Below are positions 35,596 through 45,200 of a DNA stretch of 64,000 nt, piece after piece. Position 1 is the stretch's first letter. Each line of letters starts with the position of its first letter. The notes beneath the pieces are model-generated. The model was not told the DNA's origin and ran no database searches. It saw nothing but the letters and a program-made list of their open reading frames with translations. The position numbers were made by a program, and so were the translations under genes. Location: assembly GCF_014874095.1 (NCBI RefSeq), contig NZ_JADBEB010000001.1, positions 7,998,001 to 8,062,000 of the forward strand. The letters are read 5' to 3'. This stretch comes from Plantactinospora soyae (lineage in GTDB: Bacteria > Actinomycetota > Actinomycetes > Mycobacteriales > Micromonosporaceae).

Positions 35596-35913
35596 TCAAA
35601 ACAGAAAAAAGCCCGCGATGTACGGCACAAAGGAGGCAGCCACGGATGTGAGCCAGTACTGGGGTGCCGGGACGGCCGTCCTGCGGCGCATCCCCAGATT
35701 GACCAGCCCCCAGATCGCGCCGAACAGGCAGAACACCGGCGCGGCGATTACCAACCAGAGAAGCATTCCATCGCTCTCGTTCGGATCACGCTGCGTCCAT
35801 CCCAGTGCGGCCAGCGGGCCGTTGACCATGAGGTACCAGGCCAGGAACAACGGAATGATCGCCGGGATGCCGAGCAGCACGTTCACGCCGATGGGTACTG
35901 GCAGCTTCCACAT
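35596..35913 (-). CDS. Small membrane protein of unknown function
   Basis: A 105-residue protein with three likely membrane segments (VNVLLGIPAIIPLFLAWYLM, LLWLVIAAPVFCLFGAIWGL and SVAASFVPYIAGFFLF). ATG 35913 follows GGAGA by 8 bases. It sits 25 bases from the downstream Tat-exported gene and 33 bases from the upstream DUF1906-like gene, so the three may be one unit. Its size and topology could suit a holin-like role beside a lysin-like protein, which is inference only. Confidence 0.6.
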   Translation of the reverse strand: MWKLPVPIGVNVLLGIPAIIPLFLAWYLMVNGPLAALGWTQRDPNESDGMLLWLVIAAPVFCLFGAIWGLVNLGMRRRTAVPAPQYWLTSVAASFVPYIAGFFLF

Positions 35914-35946
35914 GCGCCGATTCTCCAAGTTGGATATCCCGACCTA

Positions 35947-38142
35947 CTAGACGCGACAGAGCCGGTTGTAGTTCTCGAGCACGTTGTAAAGGCCGATGAG
36001 CTCGCGTCCGTACTGCGCCGCGCCATCACCGGTGCCGTTGTAGCGGGCGAGCAGCGCCTGGGTGTCAGCCTGGCCAGTGGTGAGCGACGGGCGGGCGATC
36101 CCGAGCTGATGCGCGTTGTAGATCGTCAGGTAGGCGGCAGTCGGGATGTTGTAGTGCGGATCCTGAAGAAGGTCCCACACCCCACGCGTATCTTCGCTGC
36201 CATACGGCATGCCGTTGATGATGCCCTGCTGGATGCAGTAGTTGCGGGCCGCTATGGTCACCCAGGCGAAGATCTGTCCCCAGCCGGTGCTGCTGTCGTC
36301 CTTCAGCCCGGCCCGCACGGCGTCGTCAGCGATCGGATCGAGCGGGTTCAACTTGCGCAACTCCCACATCACCGGCGCCTGGATGAGCGCCTTGCGAAGT
36401 TTCAAGGTCCGGGCCAGGTTCGTGAACAGCCAGTCGGCCTCCATGACGTAGTTGAACGCCTCCGTGGTGGTGACCAGGTTATAGGTGACCCAGTCGTTGT
36501 CCTTCCAACCCTCGCCGCCGGTCTCCGGAACGCCGATCGACGTGAGGTACGTCTGGACCCCCGTGAGCAGCGCCGCCCGGTAGCGGGCCCTGTCGAAGTC
36601 GACATCGAGATCGTCCGTGTTCGGCGCTGGGGGATCGAAGTCGCCTTGGCCGGTGTCACGCCCGGAGGCGATGTTGTTGTCGATCTCGATCCGTCCGTCG
36701 CCGGAGCCGATCGTGATCGTAGCAATCTGGTCGAAAGCCCAGTTCGTGGGCAGCGGGTAACCGAGGTTTCCGGAGAACCCGGACGACATGTCGGAGACGA
36801 ACGAGGTGGCCGCGTAGCCTGCGTCGGACACACGCTGGCATACGTTGCGAGGACCGTAGACGCCCACGCCGTAGTCGGACAGTTCGCCGATGGTGCGGTA
36901 GACGCCCCGGAAGTGCGGGAGGATGTAGTCGGTGACTTCGTGGTCCATCGCGTCGTAGTCCACGGCGAAGTAGATGATGGAGCCCGGCTTGAAGCCGTGA
37001 ATCCTCGCCCATTCGATGGCGTTGGACGCGTCAACGCAGCCTTGGGAATAGTGGAAGTAGTCCGCGTCCCGGGACCAGGTCTGGTAGATCGGAAAGCAGC
37101 GCAGTCCATATTGCTTGATCGTGGCGAGCTCGCCGGGCTGGATCTGCTTTTCCGGGAGGTCCGTGCTGGACGGGTTGTAAAGATACCGGCCGATGTATTT
37201 GTAGCCGGCAGCCTTCAGCGCTTGTGCGCGGGCCGGCGTGATCTTGGTGACGCCGTCGTTCGCGGTGCCTCTGCGGCTCTGGTCGCCGTAGGAGACGAGA
37301 AGCGACGCCCAGGTCTGGAAGTCGCCGGTGCCGTTGACCGGCAGCGCCGCGAACGATTGGAAATCGCGGACTGCGGTCTGCACTCCGGTGGTGAAGTTCC
37401 CGAAGGGGACGCTCCGCTTGTTGAGATTCATCGCCGCGGTGAACAGCTGGGCCCACACGCCGGTGGAGCCGACCGCGACCGGGTGGGATCGGAGGCCCGC
37501 TTGAGTGCCGGGCCCGAACACGCCGTTGGCGACGCCGTCGGCCATGCCCAACTCGTATTGGATCGCCAGCAGCATCGACTTTGCGACATCACGGGAGTGG
37601 TGACCGTCGCAGGGGATGATGAAGAAGTCGCTGCGGTTCACGTACCGGCCGTTAAGCCACTGCTGAATGGCACGGATGACGCCTGACCCGTTGTTGACGA
37701 CGACGTATGCGTCCATGTTGAAAAGCCCCTTGACCACCTTGGGTTCAAGAGAACTTCCCGGGAATGCGCCAGCGACTCCCATGTCCTGCTTCAGTTGGGT
37801 GACAGCAGCCGCGACCCGGGAGTTGTAAATGCCGTCGAACCCACCGCCGTCATAACCTTTGCAGTAAAGGGCGGACTGAATAATGCAGCCGAAGATCCAT
37901 GACGGAACGGTCGCCGCATTGAGGCTGGGGAACTTGGTGCGAAGTGTCGAGAGTGTGGTCGGACCGAACGTGTCCGACAGAGACGTGATGCCTAACTCAT
38001 GCTGAAGAGCCCGGGTCAGGGCGTACATCGTGGTCCAGCCGGTTTGGCCGTTTTCCTCCAGCTTGGATATGCCGAGAGTTGCGCCGTTGCTGTATGTGCT
38101 GTTGATGAAACGTTGGGCCAGCCGGACCATTTCGTCAGCCAT
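35947..38142 (-). CDS. DUF1906 glycoside-hydrolase-like protein with peptidoglycan-binding-like repeats
   Basis: A 731-residue protein from ATG 38142, preceded by AAAGGA. The first 280 or so residues contain repeated peptidoglycan-binding-like units (ALQHELGITSLSDTFGP, AIQYELGMADGVANGVFGP). The central part, YKYIGRYLYNPSSTDL to WAFDQIATITIGSGDGRIEIDNNIA, resembles the DUF1906 (Rv2525c-like) TIM barrel related to glycoside hydrolase family 25. There is no signal peptide. AT content is higher than in the neighbours and codon choice less extreme, suggesting acquisition. It could act on the cell wall; export would need lysis or another system. Confidence 0.75.
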   Translation of the reverse strand: MADEMVRLAQRFINSTYSNGATLGISKLEENGQTGWTTMYALTRALQHELGITSLSDTFGPTTLSTLRTKFPSLNAATVPSWIFGCIIQSALYCKGYDGGGFDGIYNSRVAAAVTQLKQDMGVAGAFPGSSLEPKVVKGLFNMDAYVVVNNGSGVIRAIQQWLNGRYVNRSDFFIIPCDGHHSRDVAKSMLLAIQYELGMADGVANGVFGPGTQAGLRSHPVAVGSTGVWAQLFTAAMNLNKRSVPFGNFTTGVQTAVRDFQSFAALPVNGTGDFQTWASLLVSYGDQSRRGTANDGVTKITPARAQALKAAGYKYIGRYLYNPSSTDLPEKQIQPGELATIKQYGLRCFPIYQTWSRDADYFHYSQGCVDASNAIEWARIHGFKPGSIIYFAVDYDAMDHEVTDYILPHFRGVYRTIGELSDYGVGVYGPRNVCQRVSDAGYAATSFVSDMSSGFSGNLGYPLPTNWAFDQIATITIGSGDGRIEIDNNIASGRDTGQGDFDPPAPNTDDLDVDFDRARYRAALLTGVQTYLTSIGVPETGGEGWKDNDWVTYNLVTTTEAFNYVMEADWLFTNLARTLKLRKALIQAPVMWELRKLNPLDPIADDAVRAGLKDDSSTGWGQIFAWVTIAARNYCIQQGIINGMPYGSEDTRGVWDLLQDPHYNIPTAAYLTIYNAHQLGIARPSLTTGQADTQALLARYNGTGDGAAQYGRELIGLYNVLENYNRLCRV

Positions 38143-38803
38143 CCGCGATCCTTTCTTCGATGCGCGCATCAGTGCATCACAGCATCGGAAAATCGCGGAG
38201 AGTCGAAAATGAACGCCAACCATGATCCGACGTTGCGCTCAAGGAATCCACCTGAGCGAAGTTGCGCCGATCGGCCAGCGTCACTGCCCCCCGCGTATGA
38301 CAAGACGGAGCCTACGGGAGGCACTTCCGTTAGACAATCCATCGGGGACGATCTCCCACTGCCCGACCGACGCCGTCCGACCCCTACGGCTCCGTCGTAG
38401 TTAGCTCTTGTCCGTTGTAGTGCCGTATTTACCGAGAGAGCGTCTAATTCATGAATTTTGTGAGTGATGCCGTCTTCAGTCGTCCCGCCAGGTTGGGGTG
38501 GTTTCGGCGGTGACGCGTTTGGTGAGGTTGTCGATCATTGCATCCGCCAACCGTCAGCCCCGTCGGCGAGGTGGAACGTGCCCGGTGCCAACGGGGATCG
38601 GGCCCGGGTTGGCTCGACGTCCCGTCACCAGGACCACGGAAACGGGACCGCCTCGCCTACGATCTGACCCGTCCGAGAAGGAGAATCCACCATGGAGAAC
38701 GGTCGCGGGGCACCGTCGACCACCGTGCCGGCGAGCGTTCCCGCCACCTCCCAGTGGCACGTCCTCGGTACCCGTGGCGGGCGGGACGGCGCTCGGCCTC
38801 CGG
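38143..38803. other. 661-base gap with low coding content
   Basis: The gap holds the promoter region of the DUF1906-like gene and, in its middle (about 38400-38460), an AT-rich stretch (TCTAATTCATGAATTTTG). A transposase-like tail fragment is listed separately. The rest shows no supported gene. Confidence 0.5.
38476..38553 (-). pseudogene. Short transposase-like C-terminal fragment
   Basis: The minus frame ends IDNLTKRVTAETTPTWRDD and a stop, with an upstream in-frame stop 25 codons away. The sequence resembles the end of insertion-sequence transposases, but I cannot name the family. It lies at the boundary of the low-GC segment, which suits a remnant of a past insertion. Confidence 0.25.
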
Positions 38804-39964
38804 TCAGCCGCGCCGCTCGCGGGTGCTGACCACGTCGGCCAGGACGATGCCGAACAGGACTACCACGACGGTCCCGGAGACGGCGAGCGCCGGTAGGAAG
38901 ACCATCACCGGTGCCATCACGATCAGCACGCCGATCCCGATCAGCCAGGGCCGGGCAACATGCACGAAGACCTCGTGTCCCAGCAGGGCACGGCCGGCGA
39001 GGAAGAGGCCCGGACCGCCGATGATCACCGCGACCCAACCGCCGGGTGTGTCACCGAACGGATGCCGGATGATCAGCTCGTCGCCGACCGTGGTGAGGAC
39101 GACGCCGGCCACCATGATCAGGTGGGCGTATCCGGCCCACTTGGTCTCCCGGGCCGGATCGGCGGAGCTGGTGATGGCGCTGCCCAGCTTCTCCCTGGTC
39201 CGGTAGAAGTAGATCCACCAGAGCAACACCGTGGTGACGAACGAGATGACGAACGCGATGCTCCGGTACAGGCTGTAGTCGCTGCTCCGGAAGGTCCGGG
39301 CGGTGATAACCACGGTCTCGCCGAGAGCGATGATGACGAACTGCCGGTACCGCTCGGCCAGGTGCTCACCGGCGGTGTTCCACTCCCAGGCCGGTGAGCG
39401 TCCGATCTTCGGGGTCGGCCACCGCAACACCGGCCCCAGGTAGTCCAGGGCCAGAGCCGCCGTCCAGAGCAGTAGCCGGGCCTCGAGTGGGGAGAAGGCG
39501 CCCGCGAACCAGATCGCGCCGGAGACACTGAACCAGAAGATTCCCCGCAGCGGTCGGTTGCGCAGTCGGTGCTTGCGCAGGATCACCGCGAGCACGGCGC
39601 TACGGCAGAGGTGGATTCCGACGTAGGCGGCGGCGAAGAGCGCTCCGCGCCCGTCGAAGGCGTCGGGGATCGCGGTCGACATCACCAGGCTGCCGAACAT
39701 GATCACGATGACCAGCAGTTGGACGGCGGGTCGCCGCGAATCCAGGGTGTCGGTGGCAAGGTTGGTGTACGACCAGACCCACCAGGTCGCCAGCAGCAGG
39801 AGCAGCGTCTGGTAGGCGCCGAGCGGGTGCAGATCCGCCACCAACTCCTCGGCCAGCCGGGCCAGTGTGAAGACGAAGACGAGATCGTAGAAGAGCTCCA
39901 CGTACGTCGCCCGCTGCGGCTGATTCGGGTCACGGATCAGCGTCGAGTACCTGCCCGTCGTCAT
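38804..39964 (-). CDS. Low-temperature-requirement A (LtrA) family membrane protein
   Basis: A 386-residue protein starting at ATG 39964. It has about ten membrane segments and the LtrA signature elements VELFYDLVFVFTLARLAEEL near the N-terminus and HLAERYRQFVIIALGETVV in the centre. The family is widespread and its role is unresolved; the first member was named for low-temperature growth in Listeria. It is divergent from the TMEM175-like gene. Confidence 0.9.
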   Translation of the reverse strand: MTTGRYSTLIRDPNQPQRATYVELFYDLVFVFTLARLAEELVADLHPLGAYQTLLLLLATWWVWSYTNLATDTLDSRRPAVQLLVIVIMFGSLVMSTAIPDAFDGRGALFAAAYVGIHLCRSAVLAVILRKHRLRNRPLRGIFWFSVSGAIWFAGAFSPLEARLLLWTAALALDYLGPVLRWPTPKIGRSPAWEWNTAGEHLAERYRQFVIIALGETVVITARTFRSSDYSLYRSIAFVISFVTTVLLWWIYFYRTREKLGSAITSSADPARETKWAGYAHLIMVAGVVLTTVGDELIIRHPFGDTPGGWVAVIIGGPGLFLAGRALLGHEVFVHVARPWLIGIGVLIVMAPVMVFLPALAVSGTVVVVLFGIVLADVVSTRERRG

Positions 39965-40311
39965 CCGCCGCCCGCTTTCGCGCCCCCCACAACCAGGCTT
40001 CCGGCCCAGGCCCCGACCGCGTACCGATCGCGTACCGCCGTCGAAGCAGTCGTACCACGGTGCGCCGGCCCTGATCCCGAGTTCCGGCGATGTGCCGCTA
40101 CCCGCCCAGCCATCGCGGATCAGCGGGTTTGACCTGGTCCACAGCGGGAATCCGGCCGCGACCAGCGCGAGGTCGGGAGGCGCCCTGCGTCGCGGAGGAG
40201 CCCGGAATGACTCGTCAACACGCGACGGGCCCGGCCGACAGGGCAGGTCCCGTCGGGAAGCGTCGCGGGGCGAACGCGTCCGTCCGAAGATAGGCACGGG
40301 TCGACGCCGAC
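39965..40311. other. 347-base divergent intergenic region
   Basis: It lies between the LtrA and TMEM175-like genes and should hold both promoters. A direct repeat CGCGTACC-GAT-CGCGTACC occurs at about 40018-40037. Some stretches have coding-like composition, but no start, ribosome binding site and stop combine into a supported gene. Confidence 0.4.
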
Positions 40312-41064
40312 ATGCGCTGGTTCCGAGCGATCCGCAGGACCGCCACCGACCGGGACTCGACCGGCAGGGAGTCGGCCGACAGGACCTCCACCGGCAGGGA
40401 CTCGGCCGGATCCAGCCGACCGATCGGCGCGGAACGTGATCCCGCCCGGCTCATCGCCTTCAGCGACGCCGTCTTCGCTATCGCCGTCACCCTGCTCATC
40501 CTGGAAATCCGCCCACCGCAGGACACCCGTGACCTGCTCCACGGTCTCACCGCGCTCTGGCCCTCGTACCTGGCCTACACGGTCACGTTCCTGCTCATCG
40601 GCCAGGTGTGGGTGAACCACCGCGTCATGTTCGACCACGTCCGCGCCGCCGACCGTCTGGTGCTGTTCCTCAACACGCTGCTGCTGATGGTCGTCGCGTT
40701 CCTGCCCTTCGCCTCCTCCGTGCTCGCCGCCGCGTTCGAGTCCGGTCACGGACAGCGGAGCGCAGTCGTGTTCTACGGGATCGCCTTCGAGACGGCCGTC
40801 GTACTGTTCAACATCACCTGGGAGTACGTCCGGCGCGGCAAGCGCCTGCTCCGGCAGAGCATCGACACGGCCGGCGCTAACGCCATCGGTAGGCGTTACC
40901 GTCTCGCACTCGTCTGGATCGCCGTCGGAACCGCGGTCGGCGCCCTGCACCCCGTCGCCGGTGTGCTGGTGATCGCCGCCTTCATCCCCGCCTACTGGCT
41001 GCCGATCGGCGGCGAGGTCGCCGCCGTCAGACGCGTACGCGACCGCGGCCCCGCGCCGCCCTGA
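40312..41064 (+). CDS. TMEM175-family potassium-channel-like protein
   Basis: A 250-residue membrane protein with about six segments. The family's filter-region signature is FSDAVFAIAVTLLILEI at about residues 49-65, followed by VWVNHRVMFDHV. Bacterial TMEM175 proteins form tetrameric potassium channels. The N-terminal 40 residues are hydrophilic with a repeated STGR element (DSTGRES, TSTGRDS), encoded by near-repeated DNA at 40355-40415, so the true start could be further in. A strong bidirectional terminator follows. Confidence 0.85.
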   Translation: MRWFRAIRRTATDRDSTGRESADRTSTGRDSAGSSRPIGAERDPARLIAFSDAVFAIAVTLLILEIRPPQDTRDLLHGLTALWPSYLAYTVTFLLIGQVWVNHRVMFDHVRAADRLVLFLNTLLLMVVAFLPFASSVLAAAFESGHGQRSAVVFYGIAFETAVVLFNITWEYVRRGKRLLRQSIDTAGANAIGRRYRLALVWIAVGTAVGALHPVAGVLVIAAFIPAYWLPIGGEVAAVRRVRDRGPAPP

Positions 41065-41079
41065 GCGCAACGTACGCGG

Positions 41080-41112
41080 GTCGGCCCCGCGCAGGACGTA
41101 CGCGGGGCCGAC
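41080..41112. terminator. Bidirectional terminator between TMEM175-like and protease genes
   Basis: A perfect 12-base stem GTCGGCCCCGCG / CGCGGGGCCGAC around a 9-base loop. It lies between two convergent genes and fits a terminator for both. Confidence 0.75.
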
Positions 41113-41202
41113 CGGCAGGCGCTTCGACGGGGCGGCCCCGCTCGGCCACTTCCGGTGCGACACCGGAGGTGACCTCGAGGGGCCGCCGGCCCGTCAGGAC
41201 GA

Positions 41203-44200
41203 CTATCCGATCCCGTAGGCGCGGATCACCGTCTGCCGTACCGTGTTGCCGGACCGGTCCGTCGCGGTGGCCCGGAGTGAGACGAAACCACTTCCCTTCG
41301 GATGCTTGACGTGCACCGCGCCGACGCCGTTGACCGCGATGACGGTGGCCCGGTGCCAGGTGGCCCCATCGTCGTAGGAAACCTCGACGCCGAGGGAGCG
41401 GACGTTGCCGCCGGTCGACCCCGGCTGCGGCCGCGCCGACACCGGGATGAGGAACGATCGACCGGCCGGCGCCATGTTGTGCTGGTCCAGCGGTGGGCTG
41501 AACCGTATCCCGGACAGCGGCAACCGCACCGGACTCTCCCCCGGCACGTGACCGGACCGGAAGGTCCAGGCCGCCTCCACCCGGGTGGAGAGGGCGATGG
41601 GCTGGGCACGGGTCCCGGTGACCTCCAGCCGGTAGTCCGCCGCCGCCGGTGGAACCTCGAAGGCCTCCCAGAGACCGTCCGACTCCCCGACCTTGACACC
41701 GTCCCGGTACAGGACCATCTTCTCGACCGCGTCGAACGCCAGGACCTGCCGACCGGCGCCGTCGGCGTAGAGCGGCATGTTCACGAAGACCTTGTCCCCG
41801 ACCCGGGAGACGTAGTCCTCCGGCCAGCCCGGGCTCTCCAGGCTCGCGCCGAACACCGCCTGGTTCCACTGGTTACGGGTGACCGTACCGGTCTGGTACG
41901 TCGTACGGACCGGCTCCACGGCCGTCAGGATGGAACCGGACCCGTCCCGTTCCAGCACGTGGTGGCTCCACTGCACGTCGGGATCGGAGTTGAAGTACTC
42001 GGTCCGTTCGAAGGGCGAGTCGAACAGCAACGAGGCGCTGAACGCCCCGCCCACACCGGGGAAGAACGCCGGGTCGAAGACGTCGAAGTACGCGTCGCCG
42101 ACCACGTTGTGGGCGTACCGTGTGTGGATGGTGGCCAGGTCCGACTGGCGTACCTGCCGGGTGAAGCCGTCGAACCGGTCGGCCGGCACCGACCAGGCCA
42201 GGTTGTAGACGAACGGGCTGTTGTAGACGTCGTTCTCCGGATCCGCCCTCGCCCAGCTGCCGACCACCGTTGCGAAGAACCCGGGCACCGCACCGCCGTC
42301 GTCGAGGCGTCCCAGGCGCGTTTGGGCGAAGCTGTCGCCGAACACGCCGAAGCCGTAACTGCTCCCCCCGACCGGCACCTGCACGGCAAGATCCGCGAAG
42401 ACCTGGGCCGCGTCCGCCCGGGGCAGGGTGACCGACACCGGCTCGGCCTTACGCGCGTCCACGACCACCGTGGTCGGTCCGGTCACCTCCACGACCGGCT
42501 GGGTCAACAAGTTGCTCACGTCGTCGTCGTGGAGCACGCTCAGCAATGCGTACCGGCCCTTGGGCAGCCGGACGGTGGCCGTGCCCGTGCCCTCCGCACC
42601 ACAGGGCCGGTGGACGTCGTCCTCGGTCAACCCCGCCCCGTCGAGGCCGACGAGTTCCGAGCACGCACGGGTCGGCGCACCGGCCCGGTCCAGGTGGGAG
42701 ACGGTGACGTCGTACATCTCCGTGGCCCGGTCCACCGTGAACGGCGTCCGCAGCACCAGGTCGCCCGTGGTGGCGACGAGCCGACCGGTGTAGAGGCCGT
42801 CGGTGGTGTCGACCCGGGTGTCCGCGGTGACGCTCACCTCGGCGGTGCCACCGGCCGGCACGGTCACCGTCGACGGGTTCACCGTGAACATGCCGGCGGG
42901 TGCCGCCGTACCGTCCGGTCCGGACGCCTCCAGGGAGAGGGCCAACGTCAGCGGTGCCGTACCGCTGTTGCGGTACGTCACGGCCCTCGCCACCGGTACG
43001 TCGTCGTGGTGCGGCCACGATTGCCCGCCGAACCCGACGCTCGGCGGGTCGCTGGCGAGCGTCTGGTCGATCGACCGCGCCACGTCCACCCGGCCGGCCC
43101 CCTGCGCGAACATGTCCAGTTCCGGATGGGGTACGGCGGCGGCCATCAGCGTCGACTTGAGCGCGCCGGCCTGCCACCCCGGATGCCGTTGTGCCAGGAT
43201 CGCCGCGGCGCCCGCCACGTGCGGCGTCGCCATGGAGGTGCCCGACATCGTCCGGTACGGCTGATCCGGGGCCGGACCGTCCGAGCTGCGTGCCGCGACG
43301 ATGTCCGTCCCCGGCGCGGTGATGTCCGGCTTGGGCCCACCGTCACCCGTACGCGGGCCACGGTTGGAGAACCAGGCCAGCTCGTCGGACCGGTCCACGG
43401 CACCGACCGCGAGCGCGGCGTCGGCGCTCGCCGGAGAGGCGATGGCAGCAGCCTGACCGTCGTTCCCGACCGCGACGACGAAGAGCGTGCCGTACTGCTC
43501 GGTCAGGGTCTGTACGGCCTGCTCGACCGGATCCACCTCGGGAGTGTCCTGCCCGCCCAGGCTCAGGTTGACCACCGCGGCACCCCGTTCGGCCGCCCAC
43601 TGCATGCCGGCCAGGATCGACGAGTCGGGGCAGCCACGCGTGATGCAGACCTTGCCGGCCAGCAGCCGCGCCCCGGGTGCCACGCCCCTGTTCCGACCGT
43701 CCGAGGCGGCACCGGTGCCGGCGATGGTCGAGGCCACGTGCGTGCCGTGGCCCACCACGTCCCGCGCGTCCTCCTCGGTGAAGTTGGCCGTGCCGGTCAC
43801 CTGCCCGGCCAGATCCGGGTGGTCGGCGTCGACGCCGGTGTCCAGCACCGCCACCGTGACGCCGGTGCCGTCCAGCCCTGCCTGCCAGGCCGCCGGTGCA
43901 CCGATCTGCGGCACGCTCTGTTCGAGCGTGGGCTTGCGCAGCCCGTCGAGCCAGATCTTCGAGACGCCGCCGCGCAGGCTCCTGCTGGGGGCCACACCGG
44001 CTACGCCCCGCCAGAACTCGGTCAACGTCGCCTTGTCCGCCCGTACCGCCATGCCACCCACCGACGGCAGGTCCCGGACCACCTCGGCGCCCCGGGCGGT
44101 CACCGTACTGCGCGCCGCCGACCGGCTGCCGCCGGCCGTGACGATCAACGGCAGGTTGGCACGACGGTCGTCGTAGCCGAACTCGATCAGCGTCGTCACG

Positions 44201-44541
44201 TCGAAGAGCCGCGCGTCGAGCCGTCCGTCCTGGACCAGCGCCAGGGCGTCCACCGGGGTGACGTGCAGCCGCCCGTCGAGCCGCCGGGTCAGTGCCGGAA
44301 TGCCCTTCCGGCCCGCGCCCGGTTCGACCGAGGCCACCCCGTCGGCACGTACCGTGACCCGGTCCCCGGTGATCAACGTGACCGAGCGGTCGGGCTCCCC
44401 CGGACGCTGCGGCGCCCGGACCGCCTCCGTACCCGAATCCGGCACGGCGGCCCAGGCCGTCGTCCCCGCCGGTCCGGCGGACGACACGACCAGAGCGATG
44501 ATCGCGGCCCCACCGCCCCACCGGGCGACTGTCCTCAACAT
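41203..44541 (-). CDS. Secreted subtilisin-like (S8) serine protease
   Basis: A 1112-residue preproprotein. ATG 44541 follows GGGAGG; the signal peptide is MLRTVARWGGGAAIIALVVS with cleavage probably after AWA. The pro-region is about residues 30-190. The triad is Asp in VAVLDTGVDADHPDL, His in VGHGTHVASTIAG and Ser in SGTSMATPHVAGAAAIL. After the catalytic domain come about 550 residues of beta-rich modules. The size and order match large actinobacterial secreted subtilases. It lies downstream of a SigE-family sigma factor gene on the same strand, with a 75-base gap, so co-regulation is possible. Confidence 0.93.
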   Translation of the reverse strand: MLRTVARWGGGAAIIALVVSSAGPAGTTAWAAVPDSGTEAVRAPQRPGEPDRSVTLITGDRVTVRADGVASVEPGAGRKGIPALTRRLDGRLHVTPVDALALVQDGRLDARLFDVTTLIEFGYDDRRANLPLIVTAGGSRSAARSTVTARGAEVVRDLPSVGGMAVRADKATLTEFWRGVAGVAPSRSLRGGVSKIWLDGLRKPTLEQSVPQIGAPAAWQAGLDGTGVTVAVLDTGVDADHPDLAGQVTGTANFTEEDARDVVGHGTHVASTIAGTGAASDGRNRGVAPGARLLAGKVCITRGCPDSSILAGMQWAAERGAAVVNLSLGGQDTPEVDPVEQAVQTLTEQYGTLFVVAVGNDGQAAAIASPASADAALAVGAVDRSDELAWFSNRGPRTGDGGPKPDITAPGTDIVAARSSDGPAPDQPYRTMSGTSMATPHVAGAAAILAQRHPGWQAGALKSTLMAAAVPHPELDMFAQGAGRVDVARSIDQTLASDPPSVGFGGQSWPHHDDVPVARAVTYRNSGTAPLTLALSLEASGPDGTAAPAGMFTVNPSTVTVPAGGTAEVSVTADTRVDTTDGLYTGRLVATTGDLVLRTPFTVDRATEMYDVTVSHLDRAGAPTRACSELVGLDGAGLTEDDVHRPCGAEGTGTATVRLPKGRYALLSVLHDDDVSNLLTQPVVEVTGPTTVVVDARKAEPVSVTLPRADAAQVFADLAVQVPVGGSSYGFGVFGDSFAQTRLGRLDDGGAVPGFFATVVGSWARADPENDVYNSPFVYNLAWSVPADRFDGFTRQVRQSDLATIHTRYAHNVVGDAYFDVFDPAFFPGVGGAFSASLLFDSPFERTEYFNSDPDVQWSHHVLERDGSGSILTAVEPVRTTYQTGTVTRNQWNQAVFGASLESPGWPEDYVSRVGDKVFVNMPLYADGAGRQVLAFDAVEKMVLYRDGVKVGESDGLWEAFEVPPAAADYRLEVTGTRAQPIALSTRVEAAWTFRSGHVPGESPVRLPLSGIRFSPPLDQHNMAPAGRSFLIPVSARPQPGSTGGNVRSLGVEVSYDDGATWHRATVIAVNGVGAVHVKHPKGSGFVSLRATATDRSGNTVRQTVIRAYGIG

Positions 44542-44616
44542 CTGTCCTCCCACAGGATCCTCATACCGCTAGAAAGCACTGCGGGACATCGAAAGGTTCC
44601 ATCGTGGTCGGGGTGG

Positions 44617-45159
44617 TTAGCGCGGCGATGTCGGACGGGCCGGGGCAGTGGCCGGAGCGATTGCGTCGGCGAGCGGGCCGCCGGGGCGCCGCAGCGCGCT
44701 GATGGCCCGGTGTGCCCGGCTCTTCACCGTGCCGACGTGGCAGCCCAGAACCGCCGACACCTCCCGCTCGGTGAGCCCGCCCCAGAACCTGAGCAGCAGT
44801 ACCACCCGTTGTTGTGCCGGCAGCGCCCGCAGGGTGGCGAGCACCAGTCGGGCGAGGTCGCGTGGCTCGTACGGGTCGTCGGTCCGCCCGTCGGGCAGAA
44901 CGTCGGTCGGGATCTCCCGCCGCCACCGCTGGCGGCCGATCCGCCAGGCCGCCCGCATCATCACCTTTTTCGTGTACGCCTCGGCGTCACCGCCCGGATG
45001 CAACCGCCGCCAGGCCCGGTACGTCTTGACCAGTGCCTCCTGGGTGAGGTCCTCACCGTGCCCGTGGTCGCCGGTGAGCCGCACCCCGTGGCGTACCAGC
45101 CCGGGGTAGCGGGTCCGGACGAACTCGGCGAACTCTGCTTGCCCGTCGCGGCCGGTCAC
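44617..45159 (-). CDS. SigE-family ECF RNA polymerase sigma factor
   Basis: A protein of 180 residues from GTG 45159, with sigma2 around FAEFVRTRYPGLVRHGVRLT and HGEDLTQEALVKTYRAW, and sigma4 around LTEREVSAVLGCHVGTVKSR. This form is the 'SigE family' group common in Actinomycetes (also called ECF50s-like), with no anti-sigma gene adjacent. A 14-codon leader with a strong ribosome binding site overlaps its GTG, so its translation may be coupled. The protease gene is downstream on the same strand. Confidence 0.88.
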   Translation of the reverse strand: MTGRDGQAEFAEFVRTRYPGLVRHGVRLTGDHGHGEDLTQEALVKTYRAWRRLHPGGDAEAYTKKVMMRAAWRIGRQRWRREIPTDVLPDGRTDDPYEPRDLARLVLATLRALPAQQRVVLLLRFWGGLTEREVSAVLGCHVGTVKSRAHRAISALRRPGGPLADAIAPATAPARPTSPR

Positions 45160-45200
45160 CAGGACCGCCCCCCGTCGCACAGGACTCGCAGTTCCGTCAC
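45156..45200 (-). CDS. 14-residue leader ORF overlapping the sigma factor start
   Basis: GTG 45200 follows GGAGG by 4 bases and encodes VTELRVLCDGGRSW. Its TGA overlaps the sigma factor GTG (GTGA), a coupling arrangement. The sigma gene itself lacks a good site except a G-run. The leader may be a true translational relay or the site could be a coincidence. Confidence 0.4.
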   Translation of the reverse strand: MTELRVLCDGGRSW

